Shown: positions 37,558 to 49,877, counted from the first letter of the stretch. The stretch is 64,000 bases of DNA from Pyrrhosoma nymphula (GCA_963573305.1 OY754329.1:136077422-136141421), one strand, 5' to 3'. A program made the numbers and translations. Notes: generated by a model not told the origin, from the letters alone.

Positions 37558-38300
37558 TTAAGGAGGCTCCCTTGAGATTTTACGAGTCAAAACTAATGCT
37601 GTAGTCCAGATTTTCGTTTACATTGCTCAATAAATAATTTATTATTATTATTAATTAATTTCACTGATGACATGCCTAAGCTATTTAAAAAACCAATTTA
37701 GTTTAAAAAGATGGTGATTATTCAACGAGTACATGTTTTAACGAGTACTCTCAACCCATGGCTGTCGACTGCAACCCTATTTCCATTTGTTTAATGCATT
37801 TTTCTAAATTATTGCCATAATTTGCTAATGACTCAAAAAATATGAAGGGGAGGTGTCAATATTTTATCACAATTCAATTCTCTGGGAGAGTTCACTTCTT
37901 AACACCGGTTCCCGATCAGTCACCGAATTTGAGCATCGTTGGGCTCGGCTCGGGTTTGGAGGGGTGATCCTCCTATTCGTCCGAGTGCTGTTGTCCCTGT
38001 CTGCGCGTTACAGACAGTAAGTGCAAAATGACCTTAGCCGTCGAAGCACGTTAAACAAAAATACGAGTTCACTTCTTGCAAGCTGTTTTTTTCGCGAAAA
38101 TGGCATTTATATTTGATATAATAATACTATTTTCCCCCTGTTTCAATCGTTCAGAGTGAAATTCCGCGCTCCACCTGCGGAAAAATGCGTGGAAAGGTAT
38201 GATTTTGGTTGTTTATTTAAACCGAAGGACATGTTTTTCTATAATGAGCCAGATATGAATAAAATGGCGTTTTGAGTAATTTTTGGTGGGATCACCTCAA
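37558..38300. mobile_element. Family P inverted-repeat element, copy 2, interrupted
   Basis: It starts ttaaggaggctccc (TTAA 37558-37561) and ends ggtgggatcacctcaa, with the last TTAA mutated to TCAA. It aligns along its length with the element at 23174-23737 (gagtcaaaac, cgactgcaac, ttaatgcattt, gaaaatggcatttatatt). It is longer than that copy because of the insert at 37901-38064. Confidence 0.75.
37901..38064 (+). mobile_element. SINE-like insert with 13-bp target duplication
   Basis: The 164-bp insert is flanked by identical gagttcacttctt at 37888-37900 and 38065-38077. The sister element at 23174 has continuous sequence at this point (gggagtttttccttcttaatc), which is the empty site. The insert begins accggttcccgatcagtcac and ends gaagcacgttaaacaaaaat, an A-rich tail. 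The duplication length and tail fit LINE-mediated SINE insertion. The head is only weakly tRNA-like. Confidence 0.8.
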
Positions 38301-38804
38301 TTGCGAGTGACATCTCAACCCTTTTCCCTGGGCCGTCCTTTCTCTCTGTCCACCGTTTCGTCTTGCGTCGGATTTCGAATTGAGTAGGCAAGACATCGTG
38401 GGGAGGGTTCATGTCTCCGACCTCCTCCCCCCTCTTTGGGTAATGGGTATGTCTCTGCAGCAGTAACACTTATCTTTTCGCAACGGGGTAATTTTATCCC
38501 CTCGGTCAAGCGCGCACTGCCGAGACGAACTCCGCCTGGGTGCATCTTTTTAACTCGCCCTTTTAAAAACCGTTCCCCTCCCTTACTTTTTTCCACCCTC
38601 TCTTGGAGGCTCTGTTATGTATAGACTCATTTACTTCATTGTATATGAGTTTTCATGCACATATTTACGCACATGCACATTATATGGCCTCAGGAGAAAA
38701 TATCAGATTTTGAAGGTGCCGCGAAATAGCCCCGTTATTATCTTTGTCGCCAGCAATTGCGCAGAAGTGCGTAAATTATACAGAGAAAAAATACTTCTAA
38801 AGGT

Positions 38805-38885
38805 ACTTGAACTGGGGCTTGAACCCGGATCCCTCGATAACTTACGCTCACCCCATTAAAGGTGATACCGTGGCTAGTATACGGC
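38805..38885 (-). mobile_element. tRNA-like SINE head, minus strand
   Basis: On the minus strand the B-box phrase gggttcaagcccc appears, preceded by an A-box-like stretch around tagccacggt. Stems do not close. It is followed on the plus side by a small tandem repeat. Confidence 0.5.
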
Positions 38886-38887
38886 AT

Positions 38888-38958
38888 AATATGTCAAAAT
38901 TAAATATTTCAAAATATGTCAAAAGTAAATTTCTCAAAATATGTCAAAAAGTAAATGC
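38888..38958. repeat. Tandem repeat, 25-bp unit, three copies
   Basis: aatatgtcaaaa begins at 38888, 38913 and 38938, each followed by taaat and a t/c-rich tail, giving an exact 25-bp period with small differences. Confidence 0.8.
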
Positions 38959-40047
38959 CTCAGTGCTCAGAGTTTGGCTTAAACATCGTGGAGAGTGGTG
39001 CAACGCGCATGATTCGACTTCTTTGTAGTAGGAATTGTATGTCGGGCAGTGAACATCTGGATCCTGTAATCCCACTAAAATCCATCGGGAAAAAGAATTC
39101 CATGGTTGCTTGAGGGACTAAAGAACGCGGAGCGATATCGATGTGTATCTTCGATTCTCGGTTTTACTGTTTTTTTTTTAGAATTCCTTCACTCCTATGA
39201 GGAAAAAACTCCTCGGGTGCTAAAAAGTATTTTTTTTTAGAAAAATATTATAAGTTTGCTGTTCAATTTGACCCCATTGATCACTGCCTACAACTTGTAT
39301 TCATTATAAAAGCTTTCTGCGTGTCTAGCGTAATGATTTTGCGAAAAGAGCAGACATTCGTAGTCACAGTTCAAGACTTCAAAATTATATTAGGTTCCTC
39401 ATTTTAGACTCAAAATCCTACAGAAAGAGCAATTTTTCGTTATATTTTAAAGTATTTTTCCGAATTCCGCTCATGATGCTGATGAACATTATTTCCTTGA
39501 GTAAATTGGAGAGGTAATCCTAGCCAGACAGTACAACAGTGAGGGGTATTTAAAACTAGATTTTAACCTGAATCTAATGCACAGTAGATATGAGTGTGAT
39601 ATGCTGTGTTATCATGGCATATGAGGATTATTGCTTTCATTTTGCGTTCTTTCCCCACTTCTTCTGCCCGTACTCCGCGATACGTGGGCAGGGAAGCCCC
39701 CACCCCTGGCTAGCCTCCCCCGCTTGTATTCATCGCGAACGCGCACATGACAGGGGAAGCGACTTTGATGGATACCGGCCAAAATCTCACCATCCTCCGC
39801 GACAGCTTCTCTTCTTTTTCCCTCCCACCCGGGATCCCCATTTACCGAGATTTAACGAGATTGCTATTCGCAACTGCTCGTGGGAGAAGATCGCCTCATC
39901 CCACGCCATACGAGGGACTTGCCCTATTTTTAACACACTCCTCGTTACCTAATCGATGTAATTTCGTATTCGGCCTCAAGTAATGAATATGTACGAACAA
40001 AGAATTTTTAATTACTTTCATAAAAGTCTCTCGTTAAATTAAGTATT

Positions 40048-40185
40048 ATATTGTATTTTCCGCACACTTTTATCTCCGACTGTGGTTTCGACAGTAGCTG
40101 ATATTATCAGGGATAACAAAGGTAATGACAGTTAGTGTCGAAACTAAGGTCGGGAACGAGAGGTTGTGGAACATACGAAGTAGGT
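40048..40185. mobile_element. Hairpin element with GAAAC motif, copy 6
   Basis: The left arm (ctccgactgtggtttcgaca near 40074) is answered inverted on the right (gtgtcgaaactaaggtcggg near 40135). Weaker pairing extends outward on both sides. On the minus strand CTGATAA and GAAAC lie 14 bases apart (40085-40110). Confidence 0.6.
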
Positions 40186-41961
40186 ACTAATTTATATATT
40201 GGCGTGTATGAGTTCCACAAAGTTAAGCAGGAAACTTTCGCTTTTTACGTCAGATTGAAATTGAGATAACCGTTTGAGGTGTTGATATAAATGGGTTTTA
40301 GTGTGCTCCTTTCCTTTATATCCAGCAAACTGTGCCGTATTCTATGGTAAAAATTTTACTACAATACTTATTAGCTTTCACAAACCACAATAATATCATG
40401 GTACACGACAAAATTTTTCAATTTACAGATTATGATCCTTATGCATTGAAATTCTGGTCTTGTTTTGTGTTCTCATTGTAGTTCTTTTAAGTTAAAAATT
40501 TGTGTAGTAAATTCTTGAACATGTTCTTACTCATTATTTATTTGCTTTAATCCATTTTTAGATATTTTTGACAGTTTATAAGATAATCAATGAAATCATT
40601 CAATCTATTTATGCTAATGTTAAGGAGGGGAATATGTATGTGTAACTGAGCAAGCTAACATCTTTAATTATAATAAACCTTTCCTCAATTCCTTCTCTCA
40701 ACTTTGCGATGACTTCTTATTTGTTTTCCATTGACCCCGAAAACAGCACTAGGGCGTTTTACAAAGGGTTTAATTAACTCTGCACGGGCTTTCTGATAAC
40801 ACTGGTTCATCATAACGTTCATTCATAGCATAAAAAAATAGACGTGATGGCAAGGTACGAATATTTGTCCCTAATATATAGATTTATGAGAAAAACGTTT
40901 ATTTTTTCCAAAAGTTTTACAAATATTACAAAAATTTACATAGTGTAATATACGATCTAATATTTTTTTTTTAATTTCATATCTACGATACGAAAGTTAA
41001 ATAAAGTACATCATCCTGTACAAAATAATATTGGTAACAGTTGTTCATCACGTATAAATTGGTTTTAGGTATCTGTTCATCTCGATGGTTATACGTAGAA
41101 ATTGGATGAGAAAATTACATAGATTGACAACAATGAAGAAGGTAGAGAAAAATGTAATAATACCATTTCTGTCCTGCTAAGCCAAAGCGGCTTGTCAGCA
41201 GGTGCCATTTGTTAAAATTGTTTTTTTTTTACTCTGTAGCTTTTGCACAATTTTAACTAAGCAGCCACGCTTTTAGTGATTCCTTAAGAGCAGATATACA
41301 TTAATATCTTGCATCACCATAGGAAATTCATTTAACAACCCAGGGACTACACGTGCCAAAGACCTCTTGCCATAGAGGTTAAAATACTTGTATACCAACA
41401 ATTAATAAGGAAATATATAGATTTTTGGTTGGATTCCGTTATTTCGGTCGCCACGAGGCGGTAATTTTTTTTAAAGATGGAATTCGGTCGTGCTCGTGAA
41501 GCGTTGGCGCGTGCAGTATGAAGCGGGTGGTTCGCGCCCTGTGTGCAACGTTCCGACTGCCCCGGCCTTGTTCCACCGGCTTTGCACTGCCCGCACAGTG
41601 TCCAGTCCAGCCTACAACCGCACCGCGGAAATACGTATGAATTATATATATGCGCGCCGCCTCCGCTGTTGCAACGAACTTGGCAAGTTTTAATTAGCTC
41701 TCATTAGAGAGGGAGAGCAACCACGCTCTTCTCAGCAGAACGGGAGGAACGACCTCTCGGCGCATTCCGATGCGGGTCGAAACGAAGTAAGAAAGTTTAT
41801 GCATTCTCAAAACATTATTATCAAATTCTTTTGAGAGAAAGTGTTACCCATGCATGAACTTTTTTTTTGGAGGAGTAGGGGTTTTATGGTGTATCGAGTG
41901 AAAATTCTTGCATAGGATTTGAATTAAGACCCAACTTCATTTTTCTCCTCCCGCTTTTCAG

Positions 41962-42090
41962 CTTCCTTGGAACCCCGACCCCAGTCTCCGGAGACGTCTG
42001 ATGTTCGAGATTCTTCCGGAAGGCCATTGTTTGGGTTGAGGGCGATCAAAATCGGCAGCAGTAGCAGCACATCCTCGAAGACAACAAAGG
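41962..42090 (+). CDS. Internal coding exon B, repeats the SGRPLFGLRA motif
   Basis: A 129-nt exon with acceptor ccgcttttcag and donor gtaagt, again phase 1 to phase 1 (42 whole codons plus split ends). The peptide begins SLEPRPQSPETSDVRDSSGR and continues SGRPLFGLRAIKIGSSSSTS. The ten residues SGRPLFGLRA are identical to those in exon A, and both are preceded by an acidic or Ser residue pair. The third-base choices differ between the exons (for example gga-agg-cca-ttg here against gga-agg-ccc-ctc), so conservation is at the protein level. The motif probably binds a partner; that is inference. Exon C follows after 967 bp. Confidence 0.82.
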
Positions 42091-42504
42091 GTAAGTGACC
42101 AGCGTTCGGAGAATATTCGGAGAGCGCACTAATTTCATGTCACTATATTGAAGACTAAATGCAAGTCACATTTCTAGTGACCTCCTGCACTCATATCGTT
42201 TAGGTTCCATTTAAATTAAAGATTAATCCAATTTTTTTAATGAGAGCAAAGGAATTTTGACACCGCATGCATTTAGATCGTTCAGGTGACCATGGAGATG
42301 CATGACCGAAATGCATGCATAGGAGTTAAAATTGCTTTGCGTCATTGACAGTTTGGATTAATCTTTAAATTAAATTTGCTTGTAAATTGGTCTCTTCTTG
42401 AATTATTTTAGATCCGAACAAAGGTTGGTTATTAATGAATGAATACAATTGATTTCAATTTTTACATACGCATAACGCCATTCCTTTTAGTGCTTGGCTT
42501 AGTC

Positions 42505-42850
42505 AAAAAGGGATCGGATTTTAATATTGGCTAGGGTATTGGCTTCCCATCCTGGAGGTTTGGATTCAATTCTCGGCAGTGGTGGAGACTTTTCAGAGGA
42601 TTCCCCGATCCCTAAATGATTGCGTGGAGAACAATAGAAGTGCAGTAATCCGACCGTCAGATGGGGTGTTACACGGCGGTCCCTTTAGCGTCTTTCGTTA
42701 AATGCAGACTAATATCAACGCTGGGTTCCTCCCCACTCTTCCACCGTTCCCCAAGTAATCCTTTCCTTATCACCCTACCAATCAATCCTAAAATGGTGCT
42801 GATAACCTGAGCTTTAGGTCAACTCCCCTACTAGCCAACCAATACACCGA
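42505..42850 (+). mobile_element. tRNA-derived SINE copy, same family as 6296
   Basis: The head ggctagggtattggcttccc, with B-box-like ggattcaattc, and the body phrase cactcttccaccgttcccc correspond to the copy at 6296-6640. It lies in the short intron between exons B and C. Ends are approximate. Confidence 0.7.
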
Positions 42851-43057
42851 CATATTTAACGGCCATTTTCGTAACATCATAGGATCAATATTTTTCCAGC
42901 ATTAATATTGTTGCATATCGATATATGTCAGCCATTAATGGTTTTATTTCTATGATCATCTCTAATTAGCAACAAATTGTTTGGTTAGGACTGCGAAATT
43001 CTTTCTGTGGCCGACCGTTAATTTTTTCCTTTTTCCTCCGTTGCTGTTCCTCCGCAG

Positions 43058-43225
43058 AGGTCAAGCAGGTGAGAGAGAGATCGAGATCGCCGGAGAGGCC
43101 TGACAGCGAAAGCCCGAGCGAAGACGAGGAAGAAGACAGTCGAGAGATGCCGTCCACGTCGTCCACCATGACGGAGACTTCGGTGCAGCTGAGAGACCTA
43201 GTCCGCAGGCACGAACAGCACGCGC
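43058..43225 (+). CDS. Internal coding exon C, acidic stretch and KHE-type motif
   Basis: A 168-nt exon (acceptor ttgctgttcctccgcag, donor gtaagt), phase 1 to phase 1. It encodes an Arg/Ser start (RERSRSPERP), an acidic run (SPSEDEEEDS), a Ser/Thr spacer and ends with LRDLVRRHEQHAR. That last segment resembles the end of exon D (LKSIIQKHEKIA): Leu, basic, Asp/Ser, two aliphatics, basic, His, Glu. An alternative acceptor two bases downstream would break the frame shared with the neighbours, so 43058 is preferred. The charge pattern suits a flexible linker with a short amphipathic helix at the end. No known domain is recognised. Confidence 0.85.
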
Positions 43226-43439
43226 GTAAGTTGGTACCACCGCAATCGAAAGCGCGGAAACGCATCTCGAATATGCGTTTTCGACTACCTCTCGGCTAAG
43301 AGATGATTTTCTTTATCAGGTTTTCTTTATTAGCTCTGTGACTTCTTTGAAATCCTCTTTTCCCTTCCGTTGTCATTCTTGTGGGCCGCAAGAGCTTAAC
43401 ATATACCTCCGTTGCACCCTTCAAAAATTGCTGTTAGAA

Positions 43440-43570
43440 TCAGGTAGCCTGGGTAGCGTAGTGGTCTTCGCATTGACCCGGAAAGCCAAAGGCCCTCGGT
43501 TCGATTCCCGATCCTCGCGAATTTTTTCTCGCATTAATTTTCTCGTATTAATTTTCTCGTATTTCATCGC
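43440..43570 (+). mobile_element. tRNA-like SINE head with short tandem repeat
   Basis: gcgtagtggtcttcgcattg and then ctcggttcgattcccg lie at tRNA A/B-box spacing. They are followed by a 16-bp repeat (tcgtattaattttc) in about three copies from 43518. A related, weaker head (gggtatcatagttgtctgcg) lies at 43780. Confidence 0.6.
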
Positions 43571-43848
43571 CGTATTTCTAATGGGTGAAAATCATCGCAC
43601 ACAGCATAATTGCTGTTTTAGGATTAAACGTCAGTGGTTTCGATTTCTTTGGATGTCCTGTTTTCCCTTACGTTGCGATTCTCTTTCGGTCTATCCTTGA
43701 TGGACCGAAAGGGGAACCTTGATGGACCGTAAGAGCGTCACATTTAGTTCCCTTGAATCGTACAAACGGCCGAGAGGGCTACTAATACTGGGTATCATAG
43801 TTGTCTGCGCATTGGCAAGTCAACGGTTCATGGCTGGATCAGGGGCGG

Positions 43849-44020
43849 CTCCAGACTAGAGGTTTGGGGGGGGGGGCACCAGCGGCTCTTGGGGTATGGA
43901 ATACCCCCCAGTGTGTTCGTGGGTCTCGTCCTGGAAATTCGTAACAAACTATGTGCAAAATGGTTTTTATTTGGGGGGGCCAATTGCTCCTAATCCCCCC
44001 CCTTGGGGCCGCCAATGAGC
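43849..44020. mobile_element. Possible MITE with G-rich GGGGCGGC terminus
   Basis: Starts ggggcggctccag with a G12 tract and ends ccttggggccgcc. The terminal bases are inverted copies over about 8 bp. Elements opening ggggcggatccagg with a G run are common in invertebrate genomes, from memory. The ends are not certain. Confidence 0.4.
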
Positions 44021-44838
44021 TTGATTCCAGTTTAAGGCGAACTAATTTCTCATTGTAAATTTCCACACTCATCTTTCATTGTTAGTTATTAGTTAGAAGA
44101 TTAGTTTTCTTCAGCTCCTCACTTTTTTCTTCTTTCATCTAGCCGTTGTATTCCTAGCTAACTCTTCATTTTAACATCCATGACAAGTTGCCTGATGCCT
44201 TCATTCAGATGATTCACACCCGTAAAAATGTGGGAGTTTTCAACATATCTTCGAAATTCGATATTAGCCCGAAAATATGCTATTGTTTTTTTCTCAAATA
44301 CCATAGAAAATCAGTCTCCCTACACTCGGGTTGTTAAAGCATAATTATGTGTTGTTCATATCCGCACGGATTTCAACTCATCTGTGTAATATTGTTAATA
44401 TTTCAATGAATTATTTGTTCATGTTAAGATACTATATAGTACCCAATACACTGGAAAAGTACCTTAAGGAGAAATTATAAATCGACAAAATGGAAAAAGA
44501 TAAAATCAAATGGTCTTTTCTATTTCCCTAAATTTCCTTAAAATACTTAGGGTATCTCTGTACTTGGAGTCGCAATATATTTGGGCTAATACGATGGCTA
44601 ATTTTAATTTTTATCCTGTTTTTTTACGAACAGCCAGGAATTGGGAGTATCCATTTTTTTTAATGGGAGAGTTTTTTAATGGGGACAGATATGAGAGAGC
44701 CAGAGAGATTTTGAGTTGTTGATTTTGTATAATGTCTTTCGAATCCATAGTGTTTGTTTTTTTCGTACGCAGTTTATTTGCGAAATATTTTCGCGTGTGT
44801 CACATAAGTAATTCACGAATTACATTCTTTCTTTCCAG

Positions 44839-45102
44839 GCGGTAACACTCCATCTCAGCCAGTCCAACTCCAGAAACCGAGGGCAAAGCTTCGTGATAGC
44901 TTCATCCTCAGTCACGATGAAGACGAAGAGCCGGAGGACTCCCCTTCGCGGCCGTCTGGGCCCGAGCCGCAGAAGGGAGTGTCCAGCCCCGCTTCTAAAA
45001 CATTCCCTAGTGCCTTGCCCTCGACTCTGACGGAATCTGGGAAGGTCACCGAGAAATCAACCAGCCTGAAATCCATCATTCAGAAGCACGAGAAGATTGC
45101 AG
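44839..45102 (+). CDS. Internal coding exon D, acidic Ser/Pro-rich with KHEKIA end
   Basis: A 264-nt exon (acceptor ctttctttccag, donor gtatga), phase 1 to phase 1, 87 whole codons plus split ends. It starts GNTPSQPVQLQKPRAKLRDS, has the acidic run HDEDEEPEDSP near residue 27, a long Ser/Pro/Thr spacer, and ends LKSIIQKHEKIA. The end matches the end of exon C in position and pattern, so C and D may descend from one duplicated exon. It is the largest and best-bordered exon of the set. The donor is not ideal (gtatga), which would fit regulated use. This exon marks the left edge of the CpG-poor domain. Confidence 0.88.
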
Positions 45103-48100
45103 GTATGATAACTTCTACTCAGTTTTATCCCATCAAATCCTCGTTGATGACTGGAAGCAGGAAAGACATAGCTCTGTCTTAAGCCTTAGACATCCATTAA
45201 GAAATCTTTTTAATAAAACCTTAACAGGACCTTCTCTTTTAAATTTAATGTGTAAAAGTGCAGGTATTACCTAGGAAAAATTGCAGGGTAAAACAATTAG
45301 CTGAAACATTTAATTTCTCTTATTCCCTTCTAGGTTTTAAAAGTTTTATATGTGTAACACTAAAAATATCGTTGATCAGGGGTAAAGGATGTATGAAATT
45401 TTCATAGGAGAGAAGAAGAGTTCACTAAGTTTTCATATTTCTCTAGCTGTGTTGCGACTTGATTGGTTCAGTTAATTGTATTGTTCTCTTTGGTCAATTG
45501 TCTCTGAGTGTTTTTTCAACGTAATTTTATATGGTAATAGGAAGAATTATCAAGCGAGGCTGTGTATAGAAACTAGTATTGGATAAAATTTTCAAGAGAT
45601 TGTTTGGCATTAGAAGATATAAGACTTGACCATACTTTTGAAATATCATGAGAAAAAAATGAACTCCATAGAATTTGCTGTGTGCGAACATTAGGCTCAA
45701 CTTCGAATATGCAGTGTGTTGAAGATTTAAGACTGTCCAAAATATTTTATCCCTGTCAACTACCTAAGAAAGCTGATTCATATTATAATTAGATGAGTGT
45801 GTGAACATAAGCACTAGGAATATAACTATTTTTGAAAATTTTAGCCAAGAGAATTTCAGACCGAATTATTGGGGTATAATCTAGCCGAGAAAACCAAAGC
45901 ACCATATTTTGAGCCACTTCCATATAGGTAGATATAAAAATGCAGAGTAGAGTTACGACAGTGATTCATTCTATTTGCTTGTGGTTTGTACCTATTGTCA
46001 TTTCTCAGTTGTGCTGCTAATGGCATAATCATCAAATTGTACACAAAAGCTTATTTTCTAAGTTCAGTAGTACTGTAGCTGTGAAGGACTGGGGTATGGA
46101 ACTCCCCCAGCTTCATTGAATAAGCTGAGAAATATTACGAGATAGGTTGCTAGAAATACCAGTGCAGTGTTCCAGGCCTCTTTGGCTGAGATTAAACCCA
46201 GTTGTACGCAAACCCACATCATTCAAAAGAACCATCTCAGAGAATTGAGCTATTTTAATTAATTAGTTCGTTAGTGTATAGTATTCAGTTTTTAATATTT
46301 CAGAAGGAAGATGTGTGAGGTGCCTGGTGGTAGAACCATACATTTTTTTACCTCTGTCTTAGCTGACATCTTAGGATTCTGTATTCTTTCACTTTGTTTA
46401 TTTTGAAGTTCTATTGCTATCAGTTTACCTTTTTCACCATTTTTCATTCTATACTTGGCATTTATGGGCATAACTTTTAGTGCCTATGAAACTTAATGGG
46501 GCATCAAATTACATGGGTTATTACACTGAAAATGGCAATACTGTTGCTCAGTTTTGTACTTTCTTCCTTGTTGTCAAATCATATACTCTTTCCATATTTT
46601 ATCTCATGATGGCAGACTCGAAGCAATCATAGGAATGTAGTGATAAATGTTTTTGACATGGATTTTTGTCAGCAATAATGCCCGAAGGCTAAATTTAAGT
46701 ACATACAACGAGTGTTAATTAGACAGCAGAAATGTAATCAGCCCCCTGAGAGGATTACCTGATTTCATTTACCCATTCAAATATATCTTCTTTCTTATGT
46801 TGTTGGCTATACTCAGTTATAATTAATGATACCTACAGCTTTTCAAAAGGTAAACTCTGATCACCAAATGATATGATTCATTATATACATTAATCAATGT
46901 ACAATAATGCCCATGAAGTGATGGTTCAAGGATTGAAACCAACCAATTTGGAAAAAAAGTCAACTTCCTATAAAGACAAGAATATTTTTAATAAATTAAT
47001 TTAATAATAGCAAGTTGGCATAGGCACATAATGCAGCAGGGAAGGACTGTAGTCATGCAGCATTCATTTTGTGTGTGAGGCTGAAACTAAAATGACTCAA
47101 AAGAGTACCTACTAAAGGACTCTTCATAGCATGCACATAGTGAATATGTAGCAGGGAAATGCATTTGGTTCACTTTTATTTGGGTATTTAATACTTTCAT
47201 TTTGGGTATAATAACATAGCTGGCAGAATATGATTGCCCCCATAGATGAGTAAACTCAAGCAAATGTTGATTAATTCCCCTCTCAACCTTTCCCAGTGTC
47301 TTTCAAGTATGTATACTGGACTTGTAGTATTATGTCCAGCATGAATTTAGTATGGGGGTAAGATGATGCCAGCCATCATTTCATGTTTTCTTGTAATATT
47401 TGCAAAATCAATGCAAATATTAAATTATTGCGTAATTATTTCTATCCAGTTAGCAATAAACCTACACTTCACCTCAAATGTAAGACGTATTGAAATAACT
47501 TTTATAAATATGGTTTATGGATTCATTCAAACATAATTATTTAAGTACCTGCAGTTGAAGATAAATAATTCAAAATGCCAAGGGGCTTGTCTCTTTCATA
47601 ATACATATTATTACGTCTGGTTTTTAGATACATACTTCTTCTAAAGAGAACCATGACTGGTAGCAAAATATCTGCATATAATATGTGTATCCTTTGTAAG
47701 GAGGTAAGTGCATAGGGCAAGAAATAAAGTTTAACAATCTCAATTGAAAAAATATTTTATCCAATACTAAAATATACACGCCATATGAAAAAATAAAGAA
47801 TAACAAAATTGTACACTGTCAATCTATGAAATCAAGCTGAGTTACCCTGAGAACATAAAGAATTACACATTCAGAGCAATGGAAATGCATTGTTCAGTTC
47901 ATTATTCAGTAATATTGTTGAGGACAAAGAAATTAAAATATATATTGCAAAGGCGAGGGTTTGAAAAAATCTTCAAAAATAGTTCTGGTGTTGGAATGCT
48001 TCTGTTATTTTGAATTCTGGAATAGCCATCTTGTGTGTGACTTGTGAGTGATACTGTATCTCAAAAATGCCTAATTGCTGCTTGGCACTGTCTTCCCCTT

Positions 48101-48786
48101 ACCCCTTCAATTGCTCAAAATTGAAAAGGGGCATTGATTGTAATTACATATTTCATTCATTGTGCTCTTATCTAATTAAGATTTACACAACATATTTACC
48201 ACATTTCATCAAAAGTTTCATCCATTAATTTTAGCTTATCTTTGATTTTTTCATCAGGTTGAGGGGAACTATTTCTATTTCTTGTGAAATGCATGCGTCA
48301 TCACTCATGGAAAGATTTTAATCTTCCTCCCTTTTCATTCTTTAAGCCTTCCCTTTAATTCTTTGAAATTTTCTTACTACCATGAAATTATGCTTTTATT
48401 CTTCACTGTTGCTTATATCCATGGTTCATTAATTTTTAGAATAGTTGAACTGCCAGATTTTAATAACTGGAAAGTAACTTTTGTGAGTTTACTGTCATAG
48501 GATGAAGGAGAGTGATTATATTTCTCCTTTTGGTTTCCCTTAGAATTAAGCATTTGATACACATATGATATTGTGTTTATGTTTGAATAGTAAACACATT
48601 CCACATTCATGGTCGAGTTTGTCAAACTTCAAAGCAATAAACTCATGGCTGACTCTTTTCTTTACCTTCTAATCTATCCCTGGAAAATAAATTTCGGTGA
48701 GTAAAAATGTTATGATTTCATCTCATACGAAGTTAAATTACTGAAGTGCCCACTCTTCTTAAAGATTTATTTCTTTGATATTTCAG
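45103..48786. other. Intron between exons D and E, CpG-poor, few repeats
   Basis: About 3.7 kb with no bounded mobile element and few CpG dinucleotides. ORFs are short and AT-driven. No additional exon in the shared phase was recognised. Confidence 0.6.
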
Positions 48787-48846
48787 ACACTGAGACGACA
48801 AACAACAAGTTGAACCGCAGAGATAGCGGTTTAGGTGCTTATACAG
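48787..48846 (+). CDS. Internal coding exon E, 60 nt
   Basis: A microexon-sized exon (acceptor tttgatatttcag, donor gtatgt) in phase 1 at both ends, encoding TETTNNKLNRRDSGLGAYT with split codons at each side. RRDSGLG contains a basic-directed Ser site (R-R-x-S type) of the kind used by AGC kinases; use is unproven. Its small size makes it the least certain exon alone, but the shared phase, open frame and position between exons D and F support it. Confidence 0.72.
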
Positions 48847-49637
48847 GTATGTGAATACAGGTTTTTTATGCTTATTTTGCAAATATTCCTTCTCTTATCA
48901 ATGGTTTGGTGGATTTGGTAATTCAGTAGTAAGCAATTACATAGGGCCACCTATTTCAGAATAGCTTCCTTGTTGCTTTTTCAAATATTAAAATGCCTAT
49001 CTACATAATTAATGGACTTCTTATGTGAGGTGGATTTTGACTAATTAGTGAGCACCTTCTGTTGTGGTGATTTAGGGAGCTTTATTAAGGCGATGAAGAT
49101 ATTTTTATGCACCATACGCACAGTTTGTGTTTCAATAATCCATATTTGAACAATGTTCATATCATTTCCTCATCACAGTTTTGCTTCACGCTAACACTTT
49201 CCATCATACACGAGTACATTTTCCATCATACATACTGAAGGTGGAATGATTAAAACTAAATATACGAAGGAATCATTAATTTATATATTTAAAGACTAAA
49301 CAGTTTTGATAACTAATGTCCTTTAAAGTATTAACATGTTTGTGTGACATTTAACACCCTGCATTAAAGTATAATTTTGTACTAGAGTTGTTTCATTTAG
49401 TTTATGTCGCTGCAATTTGTGAGTACCTAGCTCAATGTGGTTGTACTGGGATATACACACATTCACCATTGGTAGGTATATTTTAACAAATGTGTTGCTG
49501 TACTTGTGACTCATATATGTAGATTGCAAATGTTGTAACCTGCATGCAATACCACCTACCAACCAGCTTTGATATTGCTTCTCCTGGAGTTGTGAAAATT
49601 TTGCACCAGAGTATGTAACATTATTATAAATATTTGC

Positions 49638-49877
49638 TTAACCCTTTGTCCGCATTGCCTCATTTTCTAAATATTCCTGAGAAAAGTGAAAAAGTTAAGA
49701 AAAAAAGAAAATTTTTAAATGGCTAGTTTCTTTACATAGCTGATACTGGGAGAGAATAGTCACTTAACGTGACTAAGGTGAAACATATTTCTTGAATGTG
49801 GAGTGAAGTCACTCTCTGCGGTAGGGACCCAAAATATGCCCAGTGACTTCTGTTGCTTTGCGTGTCCAAAGGGTTAA
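49638..49877. mobile_element. TTAACCCTTTG MITE, piggyBac-like ends
   Basis: TTAA at 49638 starts ttaaccctttgtccgca. The inverted right end reads ttaaccctttggacacgca with TTAA at 49874-49877. TTAA target plus a CCCT-type terminus is the established signature of piggyBac-derived short elements. It is 240 bp, non-coding, and lies in the intron between exons E and F. Confidence 0.75.

Larger units (their letters stand above)
32825..41961. other. Long intron (about 9.1 kb) between exons A and B
   Basis: Bounded by gtgagt at 32825 and ttttcag ending at 41961. It carries the hairpin at 33126, the CpG-rich block at 36590, the family P element with a nested SINE at 37558, a tRNA-like head at 38805, a 25-bp tandem repeat at 38888 and a hairpin at 40048. 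A CpG-richer patch near 41480-41700 is unexplained. No exon in the shared phase was recognised inside. Confidence 0.6.

Noticed and set aside
43440..43520. Possible genuine tRNA gene (and similar at 6299, 10245, 38805)
   Set aside because: A and B boxes are present but acceptor and anticodon stems do not pair; SINE heads fit better.
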